Positions 23,722 through 33,530 are shown, counted from the first letter of the stretch. The stretch: 35,857 nucleotides of DNA from Lachnospiraceae bacterium (GCA_021202235.1 JAJQDL010000175.1:1-35857), one strand, 5' to 3'. Translations and numbers: made by a program. The notes: generated by a model from the sequence alone, not told the origin.

Positions 23722-25464
23722 ATGAAAGACGATGTATTTTTTAGTATGATATTCAGTATCTGTCTGCTGATGGCTCTGGCCTATATCATCGGCAAGTGGG
23801 ATTTTATGAAGAAGATCCTGCGGCAGCGCGGCTGGGGGAAGATGGATCCGGAGCAGCGGCGGGTAGAAACCTTTGAGCATCAGGTGCAGTTGGGGCTGAT
23901 CATGGGAATGTTCTGTGTGGTATCCAACACGATCGGTTTTCTGGTGGACGGTTCGATCCCCAATTCCCGTGTGATCGGGGCCATGTCGGCCGGTCTGTTG
24001 GGCGGGCCGGTATCCGGCTTTCTGGCGGCCGGAATCGGAGCTGTGCATCGATATCTGGGAGAACCGGATCGGATCTCTACCACGGCCTGCTGTCTGGCGA
24101 CATTACTTCAGGGGGGACTCGGTTCTCTGATCTGGTATGCGCATAAAAAGCGGATTGATTATTCCTCCGGCCTGCTTTTCCTTGCCACGATGCTGGCAGA
24201 ATGTGTGCACATGGGACTGATCTACCTGCTCTCCTTCCCCCGGATGGAGGCTCTGGAAATATTAAATATCATTGCGGTTCCCATGATTTTCATTAATCCG
24301 GTCGGGATGGTGCTGTTTTTTGCGGTGATCCGCGACGCCATCCGGCAGGCGGACCGCGAAGAGGCGGCCGGCGTATCCCGTTCGCTGCGGCTTACAGAAC
24401 GTTGTACTCCCTACCTGCAGGCAGGCGGTGATGCGGAGGCCAATGCGGCGGAAATCCTGAAGATCATTGTGGAGGAGGAAGAATGCGAGGGCGCCGCTTT
24501 CATCCGGAATGACCATTTTCTGGCACGGACAGAGGCTTTTCAGGAGGTGACTCTGATACCGGATCATCTTCCGGGGATCCTGTCGCGTTGTCGGCTTCAG
24601 GGAGATGTTGTGGCAGATGCCCGCTGCAAACCGTCGGATTCCTTCGCTGCCCTGTCGGAGCGATTTGTGGTTCTGGCGGCGCCGGTGCCGGCCTTCGCGC
24701 CCGGCATGGATTACCTGGTCGTCCTGGTTCGGAAGAACATTTACTCCTCGGAGGCGGATCAGTCCTATGTCAGTGGACTGGCACGGTTTTTCACGATTCA
24801 ACTGACGCTGAGTCAGCTGGAGGAGCAGAAAAATCTGCTGCGGAAAGCGGAGCTGCAGACGCTCCAGTCCCAGATCAATCCTCATTTTCTGTTTAATGCA
24901 TTAAATACCATTTCCTTTTTCTGCCGGGAGAAGCCGGAGCGGGCCCGTGATCTGCTGATGGATCTCAGCACCTATTTCCGGAACACTTTGCAGGACGTGG
25001 ACAGTATGGTGACGCTGGGGGAGGAGCTGGCACATGTACAGGCCTATCTGTCTCTGGAGCAGGCCCGGTTTGAAGAGCGTCTCCGGGTGACGGTGGAAAT
25101 CGAGGAGACAGAGCTGGGGGTTCTGGTGCCCAATCTGATCCTGCAGCCGCTGGTGGAGAATGCCATCCGCCATGGTGCGATGATGCAGCCGGTGGGGCGC
25201 GTCATCATCCGTGTACGCGGAGAGGGGGAAGACACCGTCATTGAAGTCTGCGATAATGGCGGCGGTGTGCCGGAGAATGTTGTGTGTGAATTAGCGCGGG
25301 GGAAATCCGTGGGCGGACGTATCGGTCTCCTGAATGTGCAGAAACGTCTTCTGCAGATCTGGGGCGAAAGTGCGGGCCTCGCGGTGACGCGGGAAGATGG
25401 CTGGACATGCGTGCGCACGCGCATTGCGCATACTGTGGGAGCCTGCCGTGCACAGGCGGGCTGA
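23722..25464 (+). CDS. LytS-type sensor histidine kinase
   Basis: 5TM-LYT membrane region (VDGSIPNSRVIGAMSAGLLGGPVSGFLAAGIG), GAF-like middle, His_kinase box LQSQINPHFLFNALNTISFF, ATPase NAIRHGAM / DNGGGVPE. Confidence 0.9.
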   Translation: MKDDVFFSMIFSICLLMALAYIIGKWDFMKKILRQRGWGKMDPEQRRVETFEHQVQLGLIMGMFCVVSNTIGFLVDGSIPNSRVIGAMSAGLLGGPVSGFLAAGIGAVHRYLGEPDRISTTACCLATLLQGGLGSLIWYAHKKRIDYSSGLLFLATMLAECVHMGLIYLLSFPRMEALEILNIIAVPMIFINPVGMVLFFAVIRDAIRQADREEAAGVSRSLRLTERCTPYLQAGGDAEANAAEILKIIVEEEECEGAAFIRNDHFLARTEAFQEVTLIPDHLPGILSRCRLQGDVVADARCKPSDSFAALSERFVVLAAPVPAFAPGMDYLVVLVRKNIYSSEADQSYVSGLARFFTIQLTLSQLEEQKNLLRKAELQTLQSQINPHFLFNALNTISFFCREKPERARDLLMDLSTYFRNTLQDVDSMVTLGEELAHVQAYLSLEQARFEERLRVTVEIEETELGVLVPNLILQPLVENAIRHGAMMQPVGRVIIRVRGEGEDTVIEVCDNGGGVPENVVCELARGKSVGGRIGLLNVQKRLLQIWGESAGLAVTREDGWTCVRTRIAHTVGACRAQAG

Positions 25465-25481
25465 GAAGAGGAGGAAAAACG

Positions 25482-26192
25482 ATGAAAATTGCTGTGGTGG
25501 ACGATGAGCGGCCGGCCCGCAGTGAGTTGGTGTATCTACTGCGCCAGGTTGATGATAAACTGGAGATCCTGGAGGCGGAGAGCGCAGAGCGGCTGCAGGA
25601 AATCCTGGATGTCACTGAGCTGGACGTCTGTTTTCTGGACATCAATCTCAATGGCATGAACGGGACGACCCTGGCTTCTATGGTACGCAGCTGTCAGCCG
25701 GGGATCCGGATCGTATTTGCCACCGCATACCAGGAATATGCGGTGAAGGCGTTCGACCTGGGGGCGGTGGATTATCTCCTGAAGCCTTATGATTTCGAAC
25801 GTGTGAAATAGACGGTGGAGAGATTGAAATCCCTGGAGAAGGAGATCTCGCCGGAAGAGGGGCTGGGACGCATTATGGTGCAGGGAAACGGACGGCTGCA
25901 GATTCTGGACATTTCCGGGATTGTCTATATCGAGACGGCAAACCGGACCTGTCGGATCTATACGGCACGGGACTGCTTTATCCAGAATGAGTCCCTGAAT
26001 TACTATGAGAAACGTCTGAAAGGCCAGAATTTCTTTCGCATTCACAAGAGCTTCCTGGTAAATCTTGCCTTTGTGAAGGAACTGATCCCCTCCTACAACA
26101 ACGGACATGCCGTGGTGATGAAATACTACGAGAAGACGTCTCTTCCCGTAGGACGCCAGCAGATCCGCGATCTGCGCCGTATGTTCGAGTAA
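25482..26192 (+). pseudogene. LytTR response regulator split by in-frame TAG at 25809-25811 (receiver 25482-25808, LytTR part 25812-26192)
   Basis: MKIAVVDDERPARSEL...LLKPYDFERVK-TAG-TVERLKSLEKEI...GIVYIETANRTCRIYT...FFRIHKSFLVNLAFVKEL; both halves in the same frame. Confidence 0.82.
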
Positions 26193-26214
26193 CAGCATGG
26201 ATATAGCATTTGAC

Positions 26215-26247
26215 GCGCCGGAATAAACCGTTCCGACGCTTTTTTTT
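26215..26247 (+). terminator. Terminator downstream of the response regulator
   Basis: GCGCCGGAA-TAAACCG-TTCCGACGC (one mismatch) followed by T8. Confidence 0.82.
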
Positions 26248-26266
26248 ACACTTAAAACGAGGTTTA

Positions 26267-26295
26267 TTGACGGAAAAACAAAAGAATATTATGAT
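26267..26295 (+). promoter_or_regulatory. Promoter of the TAXI-TRAP operon
   Basis: TTGACG - 17 nt - TATGAT. Confidence 0.65.
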
Positions 26296-26301
26296 ATTGA
26301 C

Positions 26302-26331
26302 ATGACAAATATAGATTTCATATTTCGTCAT
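26302..26331. promoter_or_regulatory. Inverted repeat at predicted +1 of the TAXI-TRAP operon
   Basis: ATGACAAATAT-N7-ATATTTCGTCAT (one extra base on the right arm). Confidence 0.55.
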
Positions 26332-26363
26332 ACAAATAAAAACAGGAAACGGAGGAAAGAAGT

Positions 26364-27476
26364 ATGAAGAAGATCAGACGCATCCTGGCGGCTCTGCTCG
26401 TTCTGACCATGGTGGCGGCCCTGGCGGGCTGCGGGAGCTTGAGTTCCGGCTCCAGCGATACCACTGCAGCGGAGACGGAGGCCGCAACCACGGCCGCGGA
26501 CACGGAGGACGCCGAAGGAGAGGATACGACCGCGGCGGCGGACGCGTCCGGGACGCAGAGTATTGATACGTCCGGCGTTGACCGCGGCAGCGAGTTCGTC
26601 ACCGTTGCAACCGGCCCTACCAGTGGCATTTATTTCCCGATCGGTGGCGCGTTCGCGGAGGCTCTCAGCACGGCAGGCTACACCACCAGCGCACAGGCCA
26701 CCGGCGCCTCGGCGGAGAACATCAGCATGATTCTGAACGGTGAGGCGGAGATCGCCATCGCCATGCAGGATTCCGTCATGCAGGCCTATGAGGGCGTAGA
26801 CGCTTACGAGGGCGAGGACCCCGCCACGAACCTGCGGGCCCTCATGAGACTGTGGCCCAATTACGTACAGCTGGTTACCCTGGCTGACAGCGGCATCGAG
26901 AGTGTTGAGGATCTGAAGGGCAAGAAGGTCGGTGTAGGAGCTGCCAACTCCGGCGTGGAGATTAACGCCCGTGCCATCTATGCCGCCTATGGCATGACCT
27001 ATGAAGACAGCGATGTGGATTACCTTTCCTACGGCGAGGCCATCGAGCAGATGAAGAACGGCCAGTGTGACGCCGCCTTCGTCACGTCCGGTATTCCCAA
27101 CGCCACGGTCACTGAGCTGGCGACCAGCTACGACATGGTCATCGTTCCTATCGATGGTGAGGGCCGCGACAACCTGCTGGATACCTATTCCTACTACGCC
27201 GCGACGACCATCCCGGCCGGTACCTACAACAACGAGGAGGATGTGGAGACCGTCTTTGTTTATAACATCATGCTGGTTAACGATGAGCTCGATGACGCGC
27301 TGGTCTATGATATGCTGGATGCGATCTTCGAAAACATCGATACCATCAAGGCTTCTCACAACACCGCGGATGCTAACATTGATATCAGCTTCGGTGTGAG
27401 CGATGTGGCAATCCCTCTGCATGACGGCGCAGCTGCCTGGTGGCAGGATCAGGGTTACGAGACACCCAACAACTAA
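26364..27476 (+). CDS. TAXI family TRAP transporter solute-binding lipoprotein
   Basis: Lipobox LAALAGC-type; VATGPTSGIYFPIGGAFAEAL; DLKGKKVGVGAANSGVEINARAI. Confidence 0.92.
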   Translation: MKKIRRILAALLVLTMVAALAGCGSLSSGSSDTTAAETEAATTAADTEDAEGEDTTAAADASGTQSIDTSGVDRGSEFVTVATGPTSGIYFPIGGAFAEALSTAGYTTSAQATGASAENISMILNGEAEIAIAMQDSVMQAYEGVDAYEGEDPATNLRALMRLWPNYVQLVTLADSGIESVEDLKGKKVGVGAANSGVEINARAIYAAYGMTYEDSDVDYLSYGEAIEQMKNGQCDAAFVTSGIPNATVTELATSYDMVIVPIDGEGRDNLLDTYSYYAATTIPAGTYNNEEDVETVFVYNIMLVNDELDDALVYDMLDAIFENIDTIKASHNTADANIDISFGVSDVAIPLHDGAAAWWQDQGYETPNN

Positions 27477-27485
27477 CCGGTACAT

Positions 27486-27983
27486 ATGAAGAGCTTCCGG
27501 TCGAAGAAACCGCGCGGCAGAGGCGTGCTGACTGCTCTGCTCCTGGTCCTGCTGTTGAGTGCGCAGACCGTGTACGCAGTTCGAAGAACACATCCCGTGC
27601 TGACGATCACCGGGCAGGTGGATGGCGAGGAATACCTCGCCGTCCCCGTCAGTCCCGGAGACGAACTTTCCTTCGGCTGGGAGCACTCTTTTGAGCATGT
27701 GACCTGGAATGAATACTATACGATCCTGTCTGATGGGACCTTGAAGCTTACATCCATCGCGGTCGGCGGCTTCGGAGCCGGAATCCCGGCCGAAATGGAC
27801 TGCACCTACCGGTATGAGGACGGGCTGATCTACATGGAGGATATCGACGACAGCGAGTTCCCGGAGATCCGCTGGATCCATTCCCAGACACAGGTGATCT
27901 TTATCGCCGTGAACGGAGAGATTATCGCCGAAGGGCCGGACCTTCCCCAGCGGGCCAGACTCCTGCTGAAGGCCACATACTGA
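27486..27983 (+). CDS. DUF1850 family protein
   Basis: FGWEHSFEHVTWNEYYTI pattern and position between TAXI and TRAP permease. Confidence 0.75.
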   Translation: MKSFRSKKPRGRGVLTALLLVLLLSAQTVYAVRRTHPVLTITGQVDGEEYLAVPVSPGDELSFGWEHSFEHVTWNEYYTILSDGTLKLTSIAVGGFGAGIPAEMDCTYRYEDGLIYMEDIDDSEFPEIRWIHSQTQVIFIAVNGEIIAEGPDLPQRARLLLKATY

Positions 27984-28052
27984 AAAGAATAAGAGATATG
28001 ATCCGGAAACAAGAGGAAATATTTTAAATCGCGAAAAAGGAGGCTGAGAAAT

Positions 28053-30020
28053 TTGACAGAAGAGAAGAAAAATGTGAATACGGAGGAAGTCGTCCAGAAC
28101 GCCGAAGAGGTTCTGGAGGAGTTCGACCGGGAATCCCGGACACGCGCTTTTGTCAGTCCCATGATGGAAAAGATATTCAACATGGTGGCATTGCTGGTCA
28201 CTTTGTATCATCTGGCTTACGCTGCGGGACTGTTCATGCCGGTGACGCTGCGGCATCGCTCCATCCATGTGGGTCTGGTGCTGGCCATGGCCTTCGCCAT
28301 GTATCCGGCAACAAAAAAATCAACGAAGAAGACGATCCCCTGGTACGATTACATCCTGATTGCCCTGTCGCTCATGGTCCCCATCTATATGTGGATCAAC
28401 TATCAGGCGATCATCGACCGGGCCGGCAGTGCCAACCAGCCGGATGTCATCGTGGGAACGATCCTGGTGCTCCTGGTCCTGGAGGCAGCCCGGCGCGTCA
28501 GCGGCGCGACGCTGCCGATCCTGGGCATCATCTTCATGATCTACTCTCTGATGGGCACGAAAAATGGTCTGATCCCGATTGATTTTCCCGGCCTGTTCCG
28601 CCACAGAGGGTATACCTGGACGAAGCTTATCGGGCATTTGTTTGCCAACACAGAGGGCATATACGGAACGTCAGTCAATGTGTCGTCAACCTATATCTTC
28701 CTGTTTATCACCTTTGGTGAGATTATGAACAAATGCGGTATGGGCCAGTTCTTCAACGATATCGCCAACGCACTGGCCGGCAGCAGTAAGGGCGGTCCGG
28801 CGAAGGTATCCGTGCTGGCTTCGGGTTTCCTGGGAAGCATCAACGGTTCCGCCATTGCCAACGTGGTGACCACCGGAACCTTTACCATCCCGCTGATGAA
28901 GAAGACCGGGTATTCCAAAGAATTTGCCGGCGCTGTGGAGGCGACCGCTTCTGTGGGAGGTCAGATCCTGCCGCCCATCATGGGCGCTGCGGCCTTCGTT
29001 ATGGCCGAGACGCTGGGTGTCCAGTACGGCGAAGTCATCGTCGCAGCGGTGGTGCCGGCTCTGATCTACTATGTGGGAATTCTGATTCAGATTCAGATGC
29101 GGGCCTCCAAGGATAATCTCAACGGGATCCCCAAGGATCAGTGCCCGAAGGTAGGGGACGTCATGAAACGTTCCGGCCACCTGCTGATTCCCATTGTGTT
29201 TTTGATCTACATGCTGTTCTTCAGCGGCAAGACAGTCATCTTCAGCGCTTTTGTCACGATCCTCTTCACCATCGTCGTGGCGGAGCTTCGTCCCAGCAGC
29301 CGGATGAGTCTGAAGGACATTGCCGAAGCGCTCATCGCTTCCGCCAAATCCACAGTCTCTGTGGCAGTGGCCTGTGCTTCCGTCGGTATCATCATCGGCG
29401 TGTGCAGCCTGACCGGTTTCGCGCTGAACATGGCCAGTGCCATCATCGCCCTGGGCGGCAAGAACCTGATGCTGACTCTGCTGTTCACCATGGTGACCTG
29501 CATGATTCTGGGCATGGGTCTTCCGAGCATCCCCTCGTATCTGATCACCGCCACCATCGCGGCTCCGGCGCTGATCCAGCTGGGAATCCCGGATATGGCG
29601 GCGCATATGTTCTGCTTCTATTTCGCGATGTTCGCCAATCTGACGCCCCCTGTGGCGTTGGCAGCGTTTGCGGCGGCGGGACTCTCCGGCGGCAATCCGA
29701 TGAAGACCGGCTTCCAGTCGGTGAAGCTGGCGCTGGCCGGGTTCATCGTTCCGTACATGTTTGTGTATAATAATGAACTGCTTCTCATGAACGTCACACT
29801 GATCTCCGGCATTCAGGTGGTCATTACTTCTCTGATCGGTGTTTTCCTGATCAGCGGCGCCTGCGAGGGGTATCTTTATAAGAAGATTCCGGTCATTTTA
29901 CGTGTGGTCATGTTTGCCGGAGCCCTGCTGCTCATCGACAGCCAACTGTATACAGATGTGCTCGGCATTGTGGTGTTTGCGGCTGTCCGTGTTATTCCGT
30001 TGGCAGTGGCGGGGATGTAA
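28053..30020 (+). CDS. TRAP transporter fused permease (4TM/12TM)
   Basis: Multi-TM; GFLGSINGSAIANVVTTGTFTIPLMKKTGYSKEFAGAVEATASVGGQILPPIMGAAAFVMAE. Confidence 0.93.
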   Translation: MTEEKKNVNTEEVVQNAEEVLEEFDRESRTRAFVSPMMEKIFNMVALLVTLYHLAYAAGLFMPVTLRHRSIHVGLVLAMAFAMYPATKKSTKKTIPWYDYILIALSLMVPIYMWINYQAIIDRAGSANQPDVIVGTILVLLVLEAARRVSGATLPILGIIFMIYSLMGTKNGLIPIDFPGLFRHRGYTWTKLIGHLFANTEGIYGTSVNVSSTYIFLFITFGEIMNKCGMGQFFNDIANALAGSSKGGPAKVSVLASGFLGSINGSAIANVVTTGTFTIPLMKKTGYSKEFAGAVEATASVGGQILPPIMGAAAFVMAETLGVQYGEVIVAAVVPALIYYVGILIQIQMRASKDNLNGIPKDQCPKVGDVMKRSGHLLIPIVFLIYMLFFSGKTVIFSAFVTILFTIVVAELRPSSRMSLKDIAEALIASAKSTVSVAVACASVGIIIGVCSLTGFALNMASAIIALGGKNLMLTLLFTMVTCMILGMGLPSIPSYLITATIAAPALIQLGIPDMAAHMFCFYFAMFANLTPPVALAAFAAAGLSGGNPMKTGFQSVKLALAGFIVPYMFVYNNELLLMNVTLISGIQVVITSLIGVFLISGACEGYLYKKIPVILRVVMFAGALLLIDSQLYTDVLGIVVFAAVRVIPLAVAGM

Positions 30021-30129
30021 CCGGCGGCCGCGTAGAAATGCAGCAGCACGGATCACTTGTTAATGACCTGTAGGGCGGAAAAGCACGTACCGGGCCATAT
30101 GCGCCGCCGTGAATTTCGACCATAACGTC

Positions 30130-30174
30130 ACAGGATGCGAGACAGACAGATGCTTCGCATCCTGTTTTCCTTTT
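30130..30174 (+). terminator. Terminator of the TAXI-TRAP operon
   Basis: ACAGGATGCGA/TCGCATCCTGT stem plus TTTCCTTTT. Confidence 0.8.
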
Positions 30175-30248
30175 GACAAAATACCTTTTGCCGCCCCCAT
30201 TATTGTATGGTAAAATGGAACCCATCAGAGCGGGGAGGCGCGGTAAAC

Positions 30249-32006
30249 ATGGAAGCAAAATGGGTATTGGAAGCGAAACGGGCGGATTTCTATGGGCTGG
30301 CAAAGAAGTTCGGCATAGATCCCGTCACTGTGCGCCTTATGGTGAACCGGGGAATCAATACAGAGGAAAAAATGGAGAAATATCTCCATGCGGGGAGGGC
30401 GGATGAGTATTCCCCCTATGAGATGCGGGGCGCGGAGGAGGCTGCGGAACGTCTGCTGGCGGCCATCCGCCGGGGGGAACGGATTCTCATCGCCACGGAT
30501 TTTGATGTGGACGGCATCTTTTCCGGGGAGATTCTTCTTACGGCGATCCGGGAGGTCGGCGGCGAGGCCGTCGTGCGCGCGCCCCATCGGACCCGGGAAG
30601 GCTACGGTGTCAATGTGGCGATGGTGGAGAGAGCCTGCAGCGAGGGCATTTCCACGATGATCACCTGTGACAACGGCATTGCTGCCTTTGATGCGGTGGA
30701 GCGGGCGGAGCGACTGGGAATGCAGGTGATTGTCACAGATCATCATGCCTGCCCCTACCGGGAGACGGCGGAGGGTCGGGAAGTGCTTCTTCCGCAGGCA
30801 GATGTGATTGTCAATCCGCATCAGCCCGGAGAGACCTATCCGTTTCACGGACTCTGCGGCGCAGGTGTGGCCTATAAGGTAGCAGAGATCCTGTATGAGA
30901 AATGCGGTCTTTCACGTGCCTGCAGTGATCGTCTTCTGGAATATGTGGCGGTCGCTACAGTGGCGGACGTCATGGACCTGACAGATGAGAACCGGATCTT
31001 TGTCCGGGAAGGCCTGCGGCGGCTGCAGCATACGGAAAATCCCGGCCTGCAGGCACTGATCCGGGTCTGCGGCCTGGAGGGAAAACAGCTGACGGCCTAC
31101 CATATCGGTTTTATCCTGGGACCCTGCTTTAATTCGGCGGGGCGTCTGGATACGGCGGAGAAGGCCTTCGCCCTTCTCGCCGCGGGCGAGGAGGAAGCGG
31201 GTCCTCTGGCAGAGTCTTTGCGTGAAATGAATGAATCCAGGAAGCAGCTGACTGCTCAGGGGGTGGAAGAGGCCTGCGCCTGGGTCGAGGAGAGAAAGAA
31301 GCTGGAGGATATCCTGGTGATCCCTCTGCCGGACTGCCATGAGAGCATTGCCGGGATCGTCGCCGGACGGGTGCGGGAGCGTTATCATCATCCGACGATC
31401 GTGCTGACCCGGGACGAACATGGCTGGAAGGGCTCCGGACGTTCCATTGAAGCCTGGGATATGTTCCGCGGCCTGTCGGCCTGCCGCGACCTGTTGACAC
31501 GCTTTGGAGGACATCCTATGGCGGCGGGGCTTTCTCTTGAAGAAGAGAATATTGACGTCCTGCGTCAGCGTGTGAATGAGAATACCGGTTTGACAGAGAA
31601 GGACTTTGTTCCTATAATAAGGATAGACGTCGCCATGCCGTTGGAGTACATATCGGAAAAGCTGATTCAGGAATTCAGCCTTCTGGAGCCCTTTGGAAAA
31701 GGAAATCCAAAGCCGCTTTTTGCCGAAAACTGGTTTGCAATCCGCAGTGCGCGCATCCTGGGGAAAAACCGCAATGTTCTGAAGATGTGTGTGGAAAATC
31801 GCGCGGGAACCCGGATGGATGCGGTGTATTTCGGGGACATCCCTTCGTTTGAGGAGCGGGTACGGGAGCGGTTCGGTGAGACAGAGCTTCAGAAGCTGTA
31901 TCGGGGTGAGCCAAATGCGGTTTGTCTGTCTCTGGCTTACTATCCGGAGGTCGATGAGTACATGGGGCGGAAGAGCCTGCAGATCGTGGTTTCACAGATG
32001 CGCTGA
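30249..32006 (+). CDS. recJ: Single-stranded-DNA-specific exonuclease RecJ
   Basis: DHH family: ATDFDVDGIFSGEILLTA, TCDNGIAAFDAVERA, VTDHHAC, GPCFNSAGRLDTAEKAFALL, FGGHPMAAGLS. Confidence 0.92.
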   Translation: MEAKWVLEAKRADFYGLAKKFGIDPVTVRLMVNRGINTEEKMEKYLHAGRADEYSPYEMRGAEEAAERLLAAIRRGERILIATDFDVDGIFSGEILLTAIREVGGEAVVRAPHRTREGYGVNVAMVERACSEGISTMITCDNGIAAFDAVERAERLGMQVIVTDHHACPYRETAEGREVLLPQADVIVNPHQPGETYPFHGLCGAGVAYKVAEILYEKCGLSRACSDRLLEYVAVATVADVMDLTDENRIFVREGLRRLQHTENPGLQALIRVCGLEGKQLTAYHIGFILGPCFNSAGRLDTAEKAFALLAAGEEEAGPLAESLREMNESRKQLTAQGVEEACAWVEERKKLEDILVIPLPDCHESIAGIVAGRVRERYHHPTIVLTRDEHGWKGSGRSIEAWDMFRGLSACRDLLTRFGGHPMAAGLSLEEENIDVLRQRVNENTGLTEKDFVPIIRIDVAMPLEYISEKLIQEFSLLEPFGKGNPKPLFAENWFAIRSARILGKNRNVLKMCVENRAGTRMDAVYFGDIPSFEERVRERFGETELQKLYRGEPNAVCLSLAYYPEVDEYMGRKSLQIVVSQMR

Positions 32007-32046
32007 CGGATGCGCGGCGTGGAGGAAGAAAGGAGTCGAAGAGACG

Positions 32047-32571
32047 ATGAAGAAGCTGGAAGAGTACGTGGTGAGTATTCCGGATTTCCCGGAGGAGGGA
32101 GTTATTTTCCGGGATGTGACGAGTATCCTGCAGGATCCGGAGGGACTGCAGCTGGCGATTGACAGCCTGGACGCTATGCTGGAAGGGGTGGATTTTGATG
32201 TGGTCGTAGGTCCGGAATCCCGGGGATTTATCTTCGGTATGCCGGTTGCTTATAATATGAAGAAGTCCTTCGTTCCGATTCGTAAGAAGGGCAAGCTGCC
32301 CCGGGAGACCATTTCCCAGGAGTATGCACTGGAATATGGCACAGCCGTGATCGAAATGCACCGGGATGCCATCAAGCCGGGCCAGAAGGTTGTCATCGTG
32401 GATGATCTGATCGCGACCGGCGGCACGACCGAGGCCATGATCCGTATGGTCGAAGAGCTCGGAGGACAGGTCGTGAAGGTCTGCTTTGTCATGGAGCTGG
32501 CCGGTTTGAAGGGCCGCGAAAAGCTGGCGGGCTATGACGTGGAGAGCGCCATCATTTATGAAGGGAAATAG
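32047..32571 (+). CDS. apt: Adenine phosphoribosyltransferase
   Basis: IPDFPEEGVIFRDVTSILQDPEG, VVGPESRGFIFG, VVIVDDLIATGGTTEAM; TAG stop. Confidence 0.95.
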   Translation: MKKLEEYVVSIPDFPEEGVIFRDVTSILQDPEGLQLAIDSLDAMLEGVDFDVVVGPESRGFIFGMPVAYNMKKSFVPIRKKGKLPRETISQEYALEYGTAVIEMHRDAIKPGQKVVIVDDLIATGGTTEAMIRMVEELGGQVVKVCFVMELAGLKGREKLAGYDVESAIIYEGK

Positions 32572-32574
32572 AGC

Positions 32575-33363
32575 ATGATCACCAGCACATCCAACCGCCG
32601 TGTGCGCGAGCTGCGAGCGTTGGCGGCCCGGCCCCGGGAACGCCGTGAGACGGGTCTGTTTCTGGCGGAGGGACGTCGGCTCGTAGAAGAGGCGCCGGAA
32701 GAGCTTCTGGAGGCGGTCTACTGTTCGGAATCCTTTGCGGCCCGGCCGGAGCATGAGGGCCTTATCCAGCGGCTTCAGCCGGAAATAATGGCAGATCCAG
32801 TCTTTTCGGCCATCTCGGAGACACAGACACCGCAGGGGATTCTGGCAGTGATCCATCAGAGGCGTTGGGAATTCCCGGATCTGACCAGAGATGGGAGACC
32901 TCTCCTGATCCTGGAATCGATCCAGGACCCGGGGAATCTGGGAACCATGCTTCGCACCGGAGAAGGAGCGGGCATCGGTGGCATTATCGCGAATCGGGAG
33001 ACCGTAGATCTCTATAATCCCAAGACGGTGCGTGCGACCATGGGGTCTGTCTACCGGGTGCCGTTTTGGGTCACCGGGGATCTTTCGGAAACGCTGATGC
33101 AGATTCGGAAAATGGGATACCGGGTCTATGCGGCGCATCTGCAGGGAGCCTGTGACTATACGGAAGAGGACTATACCGGTCCCTGTGCATTTCTCATCGG
33201 AAACGAGGGGAACGGTCTCACCGACGCGACCGCCGCACGGGCAGATGCGGCCATCCGGATTCCCATGGAAGGACGTGTAGAATCGCTGAATGCTGCGATC
33301 GCCGCTACACTTCTGATGTATGAAGCCAGGCGGCAGAAAACATGTAATAAAAAAGGAAATTAG
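32575..33363 (+). CDS. TrmH/SpoU family RNA methyltransferase
   Basis: LILESIQDPGNLGTMLRTGEGAGIGGIIA, FLIGNEGNGLTD, IRIPMEGRVESLNAAIAATLLMYEA; TAG stop. Confidence 0.92.
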   Translation: MITSTSNRRVRELRALAARPRERRETGLFLAEGRRLVEEAPEELLEAVYCSESFAARPEHEGLIQRLQPEIMADPVFSAISETQTPQGILAVIHQRRWEFPDLTRDGRPLLILESIQDPGNLGTMLRTGEGAGIGGIIANRETVDLYNPKTVRATMGSVYRVPFWVTGDLSETLMQIRKMGYRVYAAHLQGACDYTEEDYTGPCAFLIGNEGNGLTDATAARADAAIRIPMEGRVESLNAAIAATLLMYEARRQKTCNKKGN

Positions 33364-33366
33364 TCA

Positions 33367-33406
33367 AAATCGCTCCGTCATGTGCAGACATGTTACGGAG
33401 CGATTT
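33367..33406 (+). terminator. Terminator downstream of the TrmH-family gene
   Basis: AAATCGCTCCGT...ACGGAGCGATTT with nested CATGT/ACATG. Confidence 0.7.
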
Positions 33407-33530
33407 CATTTGTTACGGAAAAAACAGTAAAAAATCGTTCCGGTGAAAAAGAACAGAGCGCATAAAATGGAATTAAAATGGGGGCGAAAAGTCGAAAATC
33501 AAGCAAAATCAAGCTTTTTGTGGGAGACTG

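Noticed and set aside
26328-28268. 646-aa minus-strand ORF antisense to TAXI/DUF1850
   Set aside because: Shadow ORF; lipoprotein and transporter signatures are on the + strand.
6072-33363. Full reassignment of TAG to a sense codon
   Set aside because: The TrmH-family TAG is followed immediately by a terminator hairpin and nusA ends normally before an independently initiated ylxR with its own RBS, so TAG works as a stop. Only partial readthrough or local mutation remains plausible.
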